The notes under the pieces are model-generated. The model was not told the origin of the DNA, did no database searches, and saw only the letters and a program-made list of their open reading frames with translations. DNA of 64,000 nucleotides from Halorhabdus tiamatea SARL4B (lineage in GTDB: Archaea > Halobacteriota > Halobacteria > Halobacteriales > Haloarculaceae), in NCBI RefSeq assembly GCF_000470655.1, contig NC_021921.1, positions 1,550,001 through 1,614,000 on the forward strand, given 5' to 3'. Of this stretch, positions 46,018 to 54,583 are shown piece by piece (position 1 is the first letter of the stretch; each line of letters begins with the position of its first letter). The translations under genes were made by a program, and so were the position numbers.

Positions 46018-46103
46018 GCGGTGGCCGGCGGGCGTGGTCCGCACTCGGCGTGGCTTCGCCCGTCTCCCAACATTTTTGAGCACTGCCGGAATACCCTCCT
46101 CCA

Positions 46104-46454
46104 GTGGAGGACGATCGCCCCATCGAAGAGGTGCTGGACACGATCGGCGACCAGCACGCCCGGCACGTGCTGGCGGCCGTCAGCCAGTCGCCGAAGTCGG
46201 CAAAGGAGTTGAGTGAGGAACTCGAGTTGTCGCTGCCGACCGTCTACCGTCGCCTCGAGATCTTAGAGGAGCACGACCTCGTCAGCGACCAGACGAGCGT
46301 CGCCGAGGACGGCAATCACTACAAAGTCTACGAGTCGAACTTCGAGAGTACGGTCATCAGGCTCGAGGACGACGAGTACCGGGTTCGCATCTATCGTTCG
46401 GAGAACCTGCCCGATCGCTTCGGCCAGCTCTGGGACGACCTCAATCTCGAGTGA
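46104..46454 (+). CDS. ArsR-like winged-helix regulator
   Basis: A 116-residue protein with a winged helix over about residues 5-65: EEVLDTIGDQHARHVLAAVSQSPKSAKELSEELELSLPTVYRRLEILEEHDLV. The C-terminal part may help dimerise. It has no metal-binding cysteines, so it is not a metal sensor of the classical ArsR type. The start is GTG 46104. It precedes a small membrane gene on the same strand by 88 bp, and such pairs are common in haloarchaea. Confidence 0.85.
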   Translation: MEDDRPIEEVLDTIGDQHARHVLAAVSQSPKSAKELSEELELSLPTVYRRLEILEEHDLVSDQTSVAEDGNHYKVYESNFESTVIRLEDDEYRVRIYRSENLPDRFGQLWDDLNLE

Positions 46455-46542
46455 GTCCCGGATCGCTTTCGCTGGCGTAACGCTCGTCGGGGCTCTTTGA
46501 GTACCTTGATATAGGACGCTTATCAATTGAGAGACGAGCATT

Positions 46543-46845
46543 ATGGTCGACACTGTGGTGCAGTACGGACAGGGGGTCCTGGTGTTGTTGCGGCTCGTGC
46601 TCTTCGGGCTGACGCTGGGGATCACGCTCATCAGCTTCCAGGCCTACCAGAAGCGCCGGAGCGAACGACTCCAGTTTGCCTTCATCGGGTTCGCCTTCAT
46701 CAGTATGGGGGTCGCCGTTAGCAACATCGTCTCACAGATGTTCGCCTCGCAGCCGGCGCCGCGCGTACGGCTGTTCTTCGACATGACCCAGACAGTACCG
46801 TTCATCATCGGCTTTGCCATGTTGTACGTCTCGCTGTATCGGTAG
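46543..46845 (+). CDS. Small membrane protein (DUF7521-like)
   Basis: A 100-residue protein with three hydrophobic segments (about 10-32, 45-65 and 80-98) and a basic loop QKRRSERLQ. Its composition and place after an ArsR-like gene match a haloarchaeal family of three-helix proteins thought to work with the regulator, perhaps as a membrane sensor. Function is unknown. Confidence 0.75.
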   Translation: MVDTVVQYGQGVLVLLRLVLFGLTLGITLISFQAYQKRRSERLQFAFIGFAFISMGVAVSNIVSQMFASQPAPRVRLFFDMTQTVPFIIGFAMLYVSLYR

Positions 46846-46917
46846 GGAGATCGAGGCGCTTTCGCGGCCAGGGAAAAGTCACGTCGCTTATGGGGGACCA
46901 GCCCTAGGTACTGTGCA

Positions 46918-48759
46918 ATGACCGAATCGACGGCCCAGGTGACCCGCCTGTTCGGCGGGCCTGGCAGCGGGAAGACGACGGCGTTACTCGACCGGGTCGA
47001 GGAACTCTTAGAAGACGACGACGTAGACGTCCGGGACATCCTCGTCGTCTCGTATACGCGAGCGGCCGCCGCGGAGGTTCGTGAACGACTCGCCGACCGA
47101 CTCGACGTCTCGCCGCGCTCGCTGAAGGGGAACGTCTGTACGATGCACGCCAAAGCCTACGAGCTGTTGAACCTCTCGCGGGGGGACGTCGTGGGCGAGT
47201 CAGACAAACAGGAGTTCGCCGAGGAGTACGGCATCGAGTACGAGGACCAGTACGAGGGTGGCCGACGGCGGACCGCGCGCTCGACGACGATCGGCAACAA
47301 GATCATCGCCACGAGCCAGTGGCTCCAGCGGACCAGTCGCGACGTCGCCGACTGGTACGACGTCCCCTTCAAGTGGAACGACGAGAAGGTCCGCCTGCCG
47401 CCCGAGATCGACGAGAACGCCCAGACGGGCAACAAGTACACGCCGACGTGGCCCAGCGACGACGATCGGATCGACGTCCCGGAGGTCATCCGCGCCTGGC
47501 GAGCGTACAAGGGTGAACACGGCCTCGTCGGGTTCGCCGACATGCTCGAACGCGTCAAGCAGCGCTCGCTGCTGCCCAGCGTCGATTACCTCGCGATCGA
47601 CGAGTTCCAGGACATCACGACGCTGCAGTACGACGTCTACGAGGAATGGAAGGCCCACGTCGATCGCGCGCTCATCGCGGGCGACGACGACCAGGTCGTC
47701 TACGCCTGGCAGGGGGCCGACCCCAACCTGCTCTTAGAGGAGGAGGGCGAGGACGTCATCCTCGATACCTCCCATCGGCTCCCCTCGAAGATCCTCGAGG
47801 TCGTCCAGCGCGAGGTCACCCACATCGATCAGCGCCAGGAGAAGAACCTCTCGCCGCGCAAGCAGGGGGGCAACGTCGAGGCCGTTCGGAACCCCTCGAT
47901 GCTCGATCTCGTCCGGAACGTCCGTGGGACCGTCGAGGAGGACGACGGCACCGTCATGGTGTTGTTCCGGGCGCGCTACCAGATGTTCCAGTTCATCGAC
48001 GAGTTTATCGACGAGGGCATCCCCTTCCGGACGATGACCGATCAGCGGATGTGGACCGACCGCCTCACTGATTACGTCAACGGGATCGAGGCGCTCGCGG
48101 CGGACGAACCGTTGACGGCCTTGCAGGGCCGTCGTCTGGCGGACATGCTCGAAGACACGGCCTTCGGGACCGGCGAGCGTGACGACCTCTTCGACGACCT
48201 CGAAGACCGCCAGGAAGCAGCCGACACGGACGACCTCACCGAGATCGAGATCGAGCCTGATCTCATCCGCGACCACGCCCCGTTCCTCCCGGAACCGCCG
48301 GCCGCCGCCGACATGGTCCGGAAGGTCACCAGCTTTCAGGAACAGACCATCGACGCGTACTTCGCCGGCGACTACGAGGGCATGGACCCCGGGCGCGTTC
48401 GCCTCGGCACCATCCACAGCGCGAAGGGGCGGGAGGCCGATCACGTCTTCGTCGCGACCGACCTCACCGAGAAGGTCGTCGAGCAGATGGCCGCGACCGT
48501 CGAGCGCAACGGGATCGACGTCCCCGGCATCGACGAGTTCACCAAACACACGGATCCGGTGCCGACGCTGACCGACAACGAGCGCCGGGTCTTCTACGTC
48601 GGACTCTCTCGCGCCCGCGAGCGACTCGTCGTCCTCGAAAACCTCGTCAGCGGCGCGCCGACGCTGCCCATCGACGTCCTGTTGCACAACGAGCCCAGCG
48701 AGGACCCCGAGGCGGCGCTCGCGTCGATCCTCGGCGAGGAAGCTGCGGCCGTCCACTGA
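46918..48759 (+). CDS. UvrD/Rep-like superfamily 1 DNA helicase
   Basis: A 613-residue SF1A-type helicase. Walker A is GGPGSGKT (13-20). Motif II reads IDEFQD with D228-E229, followed by GDDDQVVYAWQGA (motif III), LGTIHSAKGREADHVF (motif V) and YVGLSRARERLVVL (motif VI). It is shorter than UvrD or PcrA (about 720) and lacks a C-terminal nuclease. It probably acts in DNA repair. The neighbouring RNA ligase faces it from the other strand. Confidence 0.9.
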   Translation: MTESTAQVTRLFGGPGSGKTTALLDRVEELLEDDDVDVRDILVVSYTRAAAAEVRERLADRLDVSPRSLKGNVCTMHAKAYELLNLSRGDVVGESDKQEFAEEYGIEYEDQYEGGRRRTARSTTIGNKIIATSQWLQRTSRDVADWYDVPFKWNDEKVRLPPEIDENAQTGNKYTPTWPSDDDRIDVPEVIRAWRAYKGEHGLVGFADMLERVKQRSLLPSVDYLAIDEFQDITTLQYDVYEEWKAHVDRALIAGDDDQVVYAWQGADPNLLLEEEGEDVILDTSHRLPSKILEVVQREVTHIDQRQEKNLSPRKQGGNVEAVRNPSMLDLVRNVRGTVEEDDGTVMVLFRARYQMFQFIDEFIDEGIPFRTMTDQRMWTDRLTDYVNGIEALAADEPLTALQGRRLADMLEDTAFGTGERDDLFDDLEDRQEAADTDDLTEIEIEPDLIRDHAPFLPEPPAAADMVRKVTSFQEQTIDAYFAGDYEGMDPGRVRLGTIHSAKGREADHVFVATDLTEKVVEQMAATVERNGIDVPGIDEFTKHTDPVPTLTDNERRVFYVGLSRARERLVVLENLVSGAPTLPIDVLLHNEPSEDPEAALASILGEEAAAVH

Positions 48760-48787
48760 TCCCAGCCCAAGCGATAGCCACGCTCGC

Positions 48788-49909
48788 TCACTCGTCGATC
48801 AACTGTCCGTCGAGGTAGTTTTCGACGTTGTCCCGCGTCGCCTGCGAGACTTTGACGAACGAGACGGCACGTTCGTCACCCACCCGGCGGTCCCGCTGGA
48901 TTTCGAGTGTGATACCCATTTCCCGCAAGTGCGAGAGCAGTGCCTCGATCGCATCGGGGTCACCCCGGACGGTGTGGTCCTCGCCGACGGTCTCGCCGCG
49001 TTCGACCGCCCGGACGGCTTCGATCGCGGGCAGGAGGATCGCCTCCCCGAGTTCCTGGGCGCGCTGGCGGGACTCGCCGTTTGTTCGATCCAGCTCGACG
49101 GCCTGAAACACCTCCCTGAGGATCCGCGGGAAGACGAAATCTCGACCGTAGTCGAAGGGGAGCGAGAACGCGTGTTCCAGATCGGCTCGATGCGTCGCCG
49201 ACGTGGTGTACTTCAGCTGCCGGGTACCGTCCATCGACTGCAACACGACCCCCTCTTTTCCCTCGCGGTCCAGGTCGCCGATCACCTCGCGGACGGCGTC
49301 GGTCGCCTCCGCCGGATCGTACTCGCCGAAATTGGGGACCATCGCCAGGTCGTGGCGCTCACAGAACTCCCGCCGTCGATCAACCGCCAGTGGTCGACCA
49401 CTCTCCCGGTCGCGGATGTCGAACACCTCGAAAGCCGCGGACTCGACTTCGGGATACTCGTGTGGCGTGTATGGGTTCTCCGGGCCGATCAACTCGCCAC
49501 AGAGCATCAGCCCGGGATGCGCTTCGAAGAACGAGTCGGGATCGAGCAGCTCTCTCACCTTGCTGGTGGTGTACGGACAGATATAGCCCCCGCGAGTGAA
49601 CCCGAGGACGTCGCCGTCGATCCGGGCGACGCGGACGTTGTAGCCGTTGCGCTTCTCCTCGACCGTGAGCCGCCCGTCGAAGTGCTCGGCGATGCCCGGG
49701 TCGAGTACCAGCGTTCGCGGGATCGAGGGGAAGCCACGGACGACGCGCCCATCGACGATCGCCGTCCCGCGCTCGATCCCGTGGCGGGCGTCCGTGAGGT
49801 GGCGGTAGCGTCGTCCCTCGAAGACGGACGCGTCAAAGGCCCCGAGGATGTCCTCGCGGTCCTCGTCCGGGACGCCAAGCACGGTCGCCCAGTCGCGATC
49901 GTCGCCCAT
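48788..49909 (-). CDS. ATP-dependent RNA ligase, Rnl3 / Pab1020 family
   Basis: A 373-residue nucleotidyltransferase that seals or circularises RNA. Motif I is EEKRNG with the nucleotide-accepting K86 and G89. Motif IIIa is near FEVFDI, motif IV is EGVVLQ, and motif V is QLKYTT. The length matches the archaeal Pab1020 family (about 380). The start is ATG 49909, since the frame upstream to 49957 looks non-coding. It lies after atpD on the same strand, separated by 83 bp. Its targets in haloarchaea are not established. Confidence 0.87.
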   Translation of the reverse strand: MGDDRDWATVLGVPDEDREDILGAFDASVFEGRRYRHLTDARHGIERGTAIVDGRVVRGFPSIPRTLVLDPGIAEHFDGRLTVEEKRNGYNVRVARIDGDVLGFTRGGYICPYTTSKVRELLDPDSFFEAHPGLMLCGELIGPENPYTPHEYPEVESAAFEVFDIRDRESGRPLAVDRRREFCERHDLAMVPNFGEYDPAEATDAVREVIGDLDREGKEGVVLQSMDGTRQLKYTTSATHRADLEHAFSLPFDYGRDFVFPRILREVFQAVELDRTNGESRQRAQELGEAILLPAIEAVRAVERGETVGEDHTVRGDPDAIEALLSHLREMGITLEIQRDRRVGDERAVSFVKVSQATRDNVENYLDGQLIDE

Positions 49910-49992
49910 GGTGACACCTACGACACCCCGACCAATAGCTATGGGGGTCGATACCACACCGAACCGACGTCGTTGAAAACTGGGGCCGACGC

Positions 49993-50670
49993 TTACGCCG
50001 TCGCGGACTCGGCGTCCTCGCGGGCTTCCCGCTCGGCTTTCTCGGCTTCTTCCTTTTTGGACTTGATCTTCTTCATCCGGAAGATCTCCTCGCGTTCCTG
50101 CTCTTCGAGTTTCTGTTCGATGTAGTCCTGGCTCTCCCTGAGGTTGGGAAGCAGGGTGAACTCCAGAGCGTTGACCCGCCGCTTCGTGGTTTCGATCTCG
50201 TCGAGGAGTTCCTTCATCGCGGTCTCGACCTCGGCGGCGAGGATGATCTGCTCTAGGAGTTCCTCGTAGGCTTCGGCGACCTCGTCGATCCGGGCGCTCG
50301 TCCCGAGGACGCCGTAGCCGCGTTCGTCCAGACTCTTGCGCACCTTCGTCGATTCGATCTGGGGGACGACGACGCCCATGATGTTCTTCGACTGGGTGGT
50401 GATCTCGGGGTGTTCCTTGAGTGCCGCGGCCGCGCCACGCACCGTGACGTCGCCCTCCATCGCGCGGGCCATGTCGATGCGATCCTGGGCGCGGTCGTAG
50501 GTCTCCTCGAGGTCCGCACGGACGTTCTGGGCCTGGTCGAGGATGTCCATGAACTCCATGATGAGGCCGTCACGCTTCTGTTCGAGCGTGTCGTGGCCCC
50601 GTTCGGAGAGTTCGATCCGGTCCTCGATCTGCATGAGGTTCTTTCGGGTCGGCTTGACGTCCTGGGCCAT
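49993..50670 (-). CDS. atpD: A-type ATP synthase subunit D
   Basis: Central-stalk subunit D of the A1 part of the archaeal ATP synthase, which turns inside the A3B3 head. It has 225 residues, nearly all coiled coil. Family features are [36 protein letters not shown] at the start and [17 protein letters not shown] in the C-terminal helix. The tail is rich in Lys/Glu/Ala. The start is ATG 50670. It normally follows atpB closely; here 3.9 kb separates them. Confidence 0.95.
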   Translation of the reverse strand: MAQDVKPTRKNLMQIEDRIELSERGHDTLEQKRDGLIMEFMDILDQAQNVRADLEETYDRAQDRIDMARAMEGDVTVRGAAAALKEHPEITTQSKNIMGVVVPQIESTKVRKSLDERGYGVLGTSARIDEVAEAYEELLEQIILAAEVETAMKELLDEIETTKRRVNALEFTLLPNLRESQDYIEQKLEEQEREEIFRMKKIKSKKEEAEKAEREAREDAESATA

Positions 50671-50765
50671 TACCACCCGATAACCGAGCCACTCAGTTAA
50701 CGCTTTTCAGTCTATGTGAGTTTGTGTTTGGATGCGCTACTGTCGGGGTCTCCGATGTTGAGAGC

Positions 50766-50885
50766 AGCATGAAAGCCCCGAGCCGTTCGAGTCGGGGGGC
50801 TCGTTGCGCGCTTCCCTCGCTTCGCTCGGTTCAGTGCTTACGTCGCCCGCCGTCCCCGAACGGCTCGCCCCTTTCAGTCCCACCC
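50766..50885 (+). repeat. Structured 120-nt repeat, copy A
   Basis: The copy begins AGCATGAAAGCCCC and ends CCCCTTTCAGTCCCACCC. TGAAAG (50770-50775) pairs with CTTTCA (50871-50876). A symmetric CCC/CCC internal loop follows. Then CGAGCCGTTCG (50779-50789) pairs perfectly with CGAACGGCTCG (50857-50867) around a 67-nt apical region. It is inverted relative to copy B. Confidence 0.8.
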
Positions 50886-50913
50886 AGTAATGCCAGTGAA
50901 GAAGCCGAAAAAG

Positions 50914-51033
50914 GGGTGGGACTGAAAGGGGCGGCTGGCTCCGGGAAGACGGGCGACGAAAGGACCGCAACGAACGTAGTGAGTGAGGACCGCAGCGAGC
51001 CCCTCGACCGGAGCCAGCCGGGGCTTTCATGCT
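50914..51033 (-). repeat. Structured 120-nt repeat, copy B (inverted)
   Basis: It has the same length and ends as copy A on the opposite strand. On the plus strand TGAAAG (50923-50928) pairs with CTTTCA (51024-51029), with a GGG/GGG loop, and CGGCTGGCTCCGG (50932-50944) pairs with CCGGAGCCAGCCG (51008-51020). The stem sequence differs from copy A but base pairing is kept. 28 bp separate the copies. With copy A it fills most of the 407-bp gap before atpD; I see no real gene there. Confidence 0.8.
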
Positions 51034-51077
51034 GTTCACAGTCGGGCCTGCGTACCGAAAGTCACCCACGCAATTCC

Positions 51078-52118
51078 TCACCAGAACTCTTGTTTCAGAT
51101 CGATCCAGGTGACGATCACCACGTGAGGGAGCGTCAGGACGGCGATGCCCACGAGATAGACGCCGATCGCGCCGGCAAGCCCCTCGCTCGCTGGCGTCAC
51201 GACGTACAGTGCCCACAACAGCCCGCCCGCGGCCACCGTCGTCGGCAGCGCCTCAACCGCCAGCCGACCGGCAGGCTTCAGCCACTCGCCAGCCGAAAGC
51301 GAAGACGCCGTCCGCCGATCCAGCAACCCTACCCGGACGATGTGGCGCAGGGAGTGCCACAGACAGAAGTAGATCCCCACAGCCAGGACTGGCTCGACGA
51401 GAAGGAAGAACGCCCACAACAGTGCCGTCTCGGTGGCGTCGAGTCGCCAGCCGGCCCCGTCCGCCTGCCCGTCCGCCAGCCGCCACCCGCGCCACAGCGT
51501 CAGCACGGTCACAAGTCCGAACCCCACCGCCACGGCCACCCGACCGCCGGGTTCGAACAGCCACGCCGACCCGATCGACCCGCCGAAGGGCTCGACGAAG
51601 GTTTCGAGGACGGCACGATACCGGTCGGGAAAGCCCACCAGCGGGACCGCCATCGGCAACCCGCCGCGGACCACCATCGTCAGCGCCTGCTGGGTGCGAT
51701 CCTCGAGATGGCTCCCGCCGAAGGCGTCCCGGAGGACGAACAACTCGCCCTGGCCCCAGTGGAACCACGTCAGCGCGATGAACCCCACGGCGGCCGGGAC
51801 GGGCACGACCACCCACGCCACGAGGTAGGCCCCACCCAGGACCGCATAGAGGACGCCGACGATCGCGAGTCCCCGGGCGTCGACCCGGCCGGACAGCGCT
51901 CTCGGAAGGGCCACGTAGTCCAGCGCGCCGTGGGGCAGGCCGAAGATCGCGACGCTGGCGACAAGCGGCAGGTAGCGGACGGACGCCGGCAGCGGGGCGA
52001 GGAGTGGCACGACGACGGCGAGTGCGACCAACGGCAGCCAACCGGCCCACCGGAGAAACGACCCGAGCCTGGCGGCTACCGCCCCGTCGATCCCGTCTCG
52101 GCTGGCCGTCGGGTGCAC
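51078..52118 (-). CDS. Brp/Blh-family beta-carotene 15,15'-dioxygenase
   Basis: Integral membrane oxygenase that splits beta-carotene into two retinals for rhodopsins. About 346 residues, with around eight hydrophobic segments. Conserved His-containing motifs are FGLPHGALDYV, WFHWGQGE, FCLWHSLRHIVR and LTLPHVVIVTW, which would hold the iron. GTG 52118 is preferred; a TTG at 52145 gives a longer form. No rhodopsin gene is present in the window, so its partner opsin is elsewhere. Confidence 0.9.
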   Translation of the reverse strand: MHPTASRDGIDGAVAARLGSFLRWAGWLPLVALAVVVPLLAPLPASVRYLPLVASVAIFGLPHGALDYVALPRALSGRVDARGLAIVGVLYAVLGGAYLVAWVVVPVPAAVGFIALTWFHWGQGELFVLRDAFGGSHLEDRTQQALTMVVRGGLPMAVPLVGFPDRYRAVLETFVEPFGGSIGSAWLFEPGGRVAVAVGFGLVTVLTLWRGWRLADGQADGAGWRLDATETALLWAFFLLVEPVLAVGIYFCLWHSLRHIVRVGLLDRRTASSLSAGEWLKPAGRLAVEALPTTVAAGGLLWALYVVTPASEGLAGAIGVYLVGIAVLTLPHVVIVTWIDLKQEFW

Positions 52119-52165
52119 GCGTTGGAACTGGACGGCCGGGCGCAAAACCGTTGGGTCGACACTCC

Positions 52166-52363
52166 TCAGCTATCGCCGTCCGTCCGGCGATAATAGTACT
52201 TCGAGGCGTAGAAGGTGAGGACGGCCACGACCCACGTCGCCACGACCGGCGTCGTGATGGTCCCGCTGGTCGCGAACTGGTAGCCACCGATGGCGACCAG
52301 CAGAAGGATCGTCGCGAGAAACCCGTTCCGGGCGGCGCGAACAAGTGGGTCGGCGTTGGCCAT
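52166..52363 (-). CDS. Small two-helix membrane protein, 65 aa
   Basis: A 65-residue protein starting at ATG 52363 with two hydrophobic helices (about 15-32 and 38-54) and a tail KYYYRRTDGDS. It lies 47 nt upstream of the brp gene on the same strand, so co-transcription is likely. Family and function are not recognised. Confidence 0.65.
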   Translation of the reverse strand: MANADPLVRAARNGFLATILLLVAIGGYQFATSGTITTPVVATWVVAVLTFYASKYYYRRTDGDS

Positions 52364-52712
52364 CTGTGGGGACGTTCGAACAGTGGGCACTTACTCCCTG
52401 GGATCGATTCGGTATTCACTGATCGTTCTCGACCTCTCCGTATCGATCGTCCGGTGCTGTGGAGTCGATTTGGATCACAGTCACGGCTGTCCGTATTTAT
52501 CAGCGAATCCAAATCCAATCTATCGTCTTCTCTCCACTATAATATAATAAGACATTTGTGTATTGTACTGGGATTTCTCATTTACATGTCGACGAATCGT
52601 GCAGAACCGACAATGTGGGGTCTACATAGAATTCGACCTGCTCATGCTCAACGCTCTTCTGGTATCGATAATTGGCGTCACGATTCGATGACACTCCCGT
52701 CCTTACACGAAA
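52364..52712 (+). promoter_or_regulatory. AT-rich control region of the ABC exporter
   Basis: 349 bp without a convincing gene. It contains a strong AT block near 52530-52560 (ACTATAATATAATAAG) with TATA elements, about 160 nt before the ABC ATPase start, and shows lower GC than its flanks. A 45-codon frame ending at 52723 overlaps the exporter start but has no coding character. Confidence 0.35.
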
Positions 52713-53714
52713 ATGAAAGATAGAGAACACACCGATGAGTCGGTTGCTGTCTCGGTCTCGGGGTTGACAAAGACGTACACGGGCGAGGACGGCGACGTCA
52801 TGGCAGTCGATGGTGTCTCCTTCGATATTCCGTCCGGCCAAGTCGTCGGCCTTCTCGGACCGAACGGGGCCGGAAAGACGACGACCGTCAAGGCAATTCT
52901 CGGATTGGTAACGCCGACATCCGGGACCGTATCCGTCCACGGCATTCCAGTCCACGAGGAGCGCTCGCGCGCGTACACACGGGTCAGTGCAGTTCTGGAA
53001 GGGGCTCGAAACGTCTACTGGCGGTTGACTGTTCGCGAGAACCTCGCGTTTTTCGCCGGGTTACAGGGAATCGATCCGAAGACGCGACGCGCCGAACACG
53101 ACGACATCATCGAGACGCTCGGGCTGGAAGCGAAAGCGGACGAGCCCGTGCGTAACCTCTCGCGGGGGATGAAACAAAAGGTCGCGTTCGGCTGTACGCT
53201 CGCTCGCGAGACACCGACGCTCTTTCTCGACGAGCCGATGCTCGGACTCGACGTCACCACCACCCGCGACCTCGAGACGGAGATTCGCCGTCTCGCCCGG
53301 CAAGAAGACAAGACGATCGTGCTTACGAGTCACGATATGGACGTCATTCAAGCCGTCTGTGACCGCGTTATCGTTCTCGATGGCGGCAGGGTGATCGCGG
53401 ACGACTCCGTCGAGAACCTCCTCGACGCCTTCGAAGCACAGACGTACCGCGTTCGTATCGACGGTGGCCCGGCGAAGGGGCTTCGAGAGACACTCGCCGA
53501 GCGCTTCCGGGTGTTAGATTGGGACACGGATACGGACACGACCACGTTCGAACTTGCACTCACAGACAGCGACGAGTTCTTTGCGTGTGTGAACGTTCTG
53601 GACGAGGCGAACGTCTCAGTCCAGACGTTCACCGAGATCGAACCTAATCTGGAGGACATTTTCGTCGACCTCGTTGAGACGACTGAAGCCCCACTTCTTG
53701 AGGTGCCACAATGA
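52713..53714 (+). CDS. ABC transporter ATP-binding protein
   Basis: A 333-residue ATPase of an ABC-2-type exporter. Walker A is GPNGAGKTT near residues 49-57, the signature is LSRGMKQK, and Walker B is LFLDEPMLGLD with H-loop TSHDMD. A C-terminal extension of about 100 residues is common in drug or bacteriocin exporters of this type. The stop overlaps the permease start (ATGA). The pair stands on the strand opposite to the ATP synthase genes. Confidence 0.9.
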   Translation: MKDREHTDESVAVSVSGLTKTYTGEDGDVMAVDGVSFDIPSGQVVGLLGPNGAGKTTTVKAILGLVTPTSGTVSVHGIPVHEERSRAYTRVSAVLEGARNVYWRLTVRENLAFFAGLQGIDPKTRRAEHDDIIETLGLEAKADEPVRNLSRGMKQKVAFGCTLARETPTLFLDEPMLGLDVTTTRDLETEIRRLARQEDKTIVLTSHDMDVIQAVCDRVIVLDGGRVIADDSVENLLDAFEAQTYRVRIDGGPAKGLRETLAERFRVLDWDTDTDTTTFELALTDSDEFFACVNVLDEANVSVQTFTEIEPNLEDIFVDLVETTEAPLLEVPQ

Positions 53715-54484
53715 ATCGGTATCTCGTCGTCGCAAAGGCGATTACTACCAAATCGGTCACGCTGTCCCGCCGTTACGCCGTGAATACCGCGATCAACTTC
53801 CTGACGTTGTACGTGTTCTTCGCACTCGTCTTCTTTGGCGGACGGTTCATCGCACCGGCGTTGCTCGAACAGTCGCTTGGCCCTCTCGTCGTGGGGTACT
53901 TTTTGGTCACGATGGCCGTAGCCGCGTACGCCGATCTGACACACGATTTAACTGACGAGGCACAGTGGGGGACCCTAGAGCAGTTGTCGATGTCGCCGAT
54001 CGGATTCACCTGGGTCGTCGTCATCAAGACTGTCGTCAATCTCGCCGGAACCTTCCTCATGGGTGTCGTATTGCTCGCTCTCATGATAGTGACGACCGGC
54101 GTCTCACTGTCCATTCCGCCCCTTACTATCGCTGTCGTCGGGGGCCTGACGCTCGTCCCCGTCGTCGGACTCGGGTTTCTCTTCGGTGGCGGAGCACTCC
54201 TCTTCAACCAACTCGGGAAAGTGTTCTCACTCGTGCAGTTGTCCTTTTTCGGATTGCTTGCGCTGCCTGTCCAGGACGTCCCGGCGTTGAAATTCCTTCC
54301 CCTGGCGCTTGGTAGTCACTTGCTCCGGGAAGTTACGGTGGACCGCGTCGCACTTTGGGATCTCCCGCTCGTCGATATGGGCATTCTCGGGCTTACCGCA
54401 ACGGCGTACGCCACTCTCGGTCTGATCGTATTTCGGTTTGCGGCGAGTAAAGCACGGGAACGTGGTGAACTCGGCCACTACTGA
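53711..54484 (+). CDS. ABC-2 type transporter permease
   Basis: A 257-residue membrane protein with six predicted helices, among them INFLTLYVFFALVFFGGRF near the N-terminus and LIVFRFAASKARERGELGHY at the end. It overlaps the ATPase gene by four nucleotides and should form a homodimeric exporter with it. The substrate is unknown. Confidence 0.85.
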   Translation: MNRYLVVAKAITTKSVTLSRRYAVNTAINFLTLYVFFALVFFGGRFIAPALLEQSLGPLVVGYFLVTMAVAAYADLTHDLTDEAQWGTLEQLSMSPIGFTWVVVIKTVVNLAGTFLMGVVLLALMIVTTGVSLSIPPLTIAVVGGLTLVPVVGLGFLFGGGALLFNQLGKVFSLVQLSFFGLLALPVQDVPALKFLPLALGSHLLREVTVDRVALWDLPLVDMGILGLTATAYATLGLIVFRFAASKARERGELGHY

Positions 54485-54511
54485 TTTGAATGACCTGATC
54501 CTGCGGGTTCA

Positions 54512-54529
54512 TCGGTCCGTGCGGACCGA
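54512..54529. terminator. Inverted repeat between convergent exporter and atpB
   Basis: TCGGTCCG (54512-54519) and CGGACCGA (54522-54529) are perfect 8-bp arms with a 2-nt centre. They lie in the 99-bp gap where the permease and atpB converge, with ATTTTC shortly after on the plus strand. It is a plausible two-way terminator. Confidence 0.35.
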
Positions 54530-54583
54530 CCACTGGTCGATTTTCGAGATGCTCCAAAACAGTGAATCCGGCAAGCGCTGTCT

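Noticed and set aside
50737-51216. Long frames across the repeat pair on both strands
   Set aside because: Composition is unlike haloarchaeal proteins (basic, Ser/Arg/Pro-rich) and the region is explained by the two structured repeats.
51078-52118. A local rhodopsin operon
   Set aside because: The Brp/Blh enzyme is clear, but no opsin with a retinal-binding Lys helix occurs in the window.
52586-52723. 45-codon frame before the ABC ATPase
   Set aside because: It is basic, His/Arg-rich, overlaps the next start and has no conserved look.
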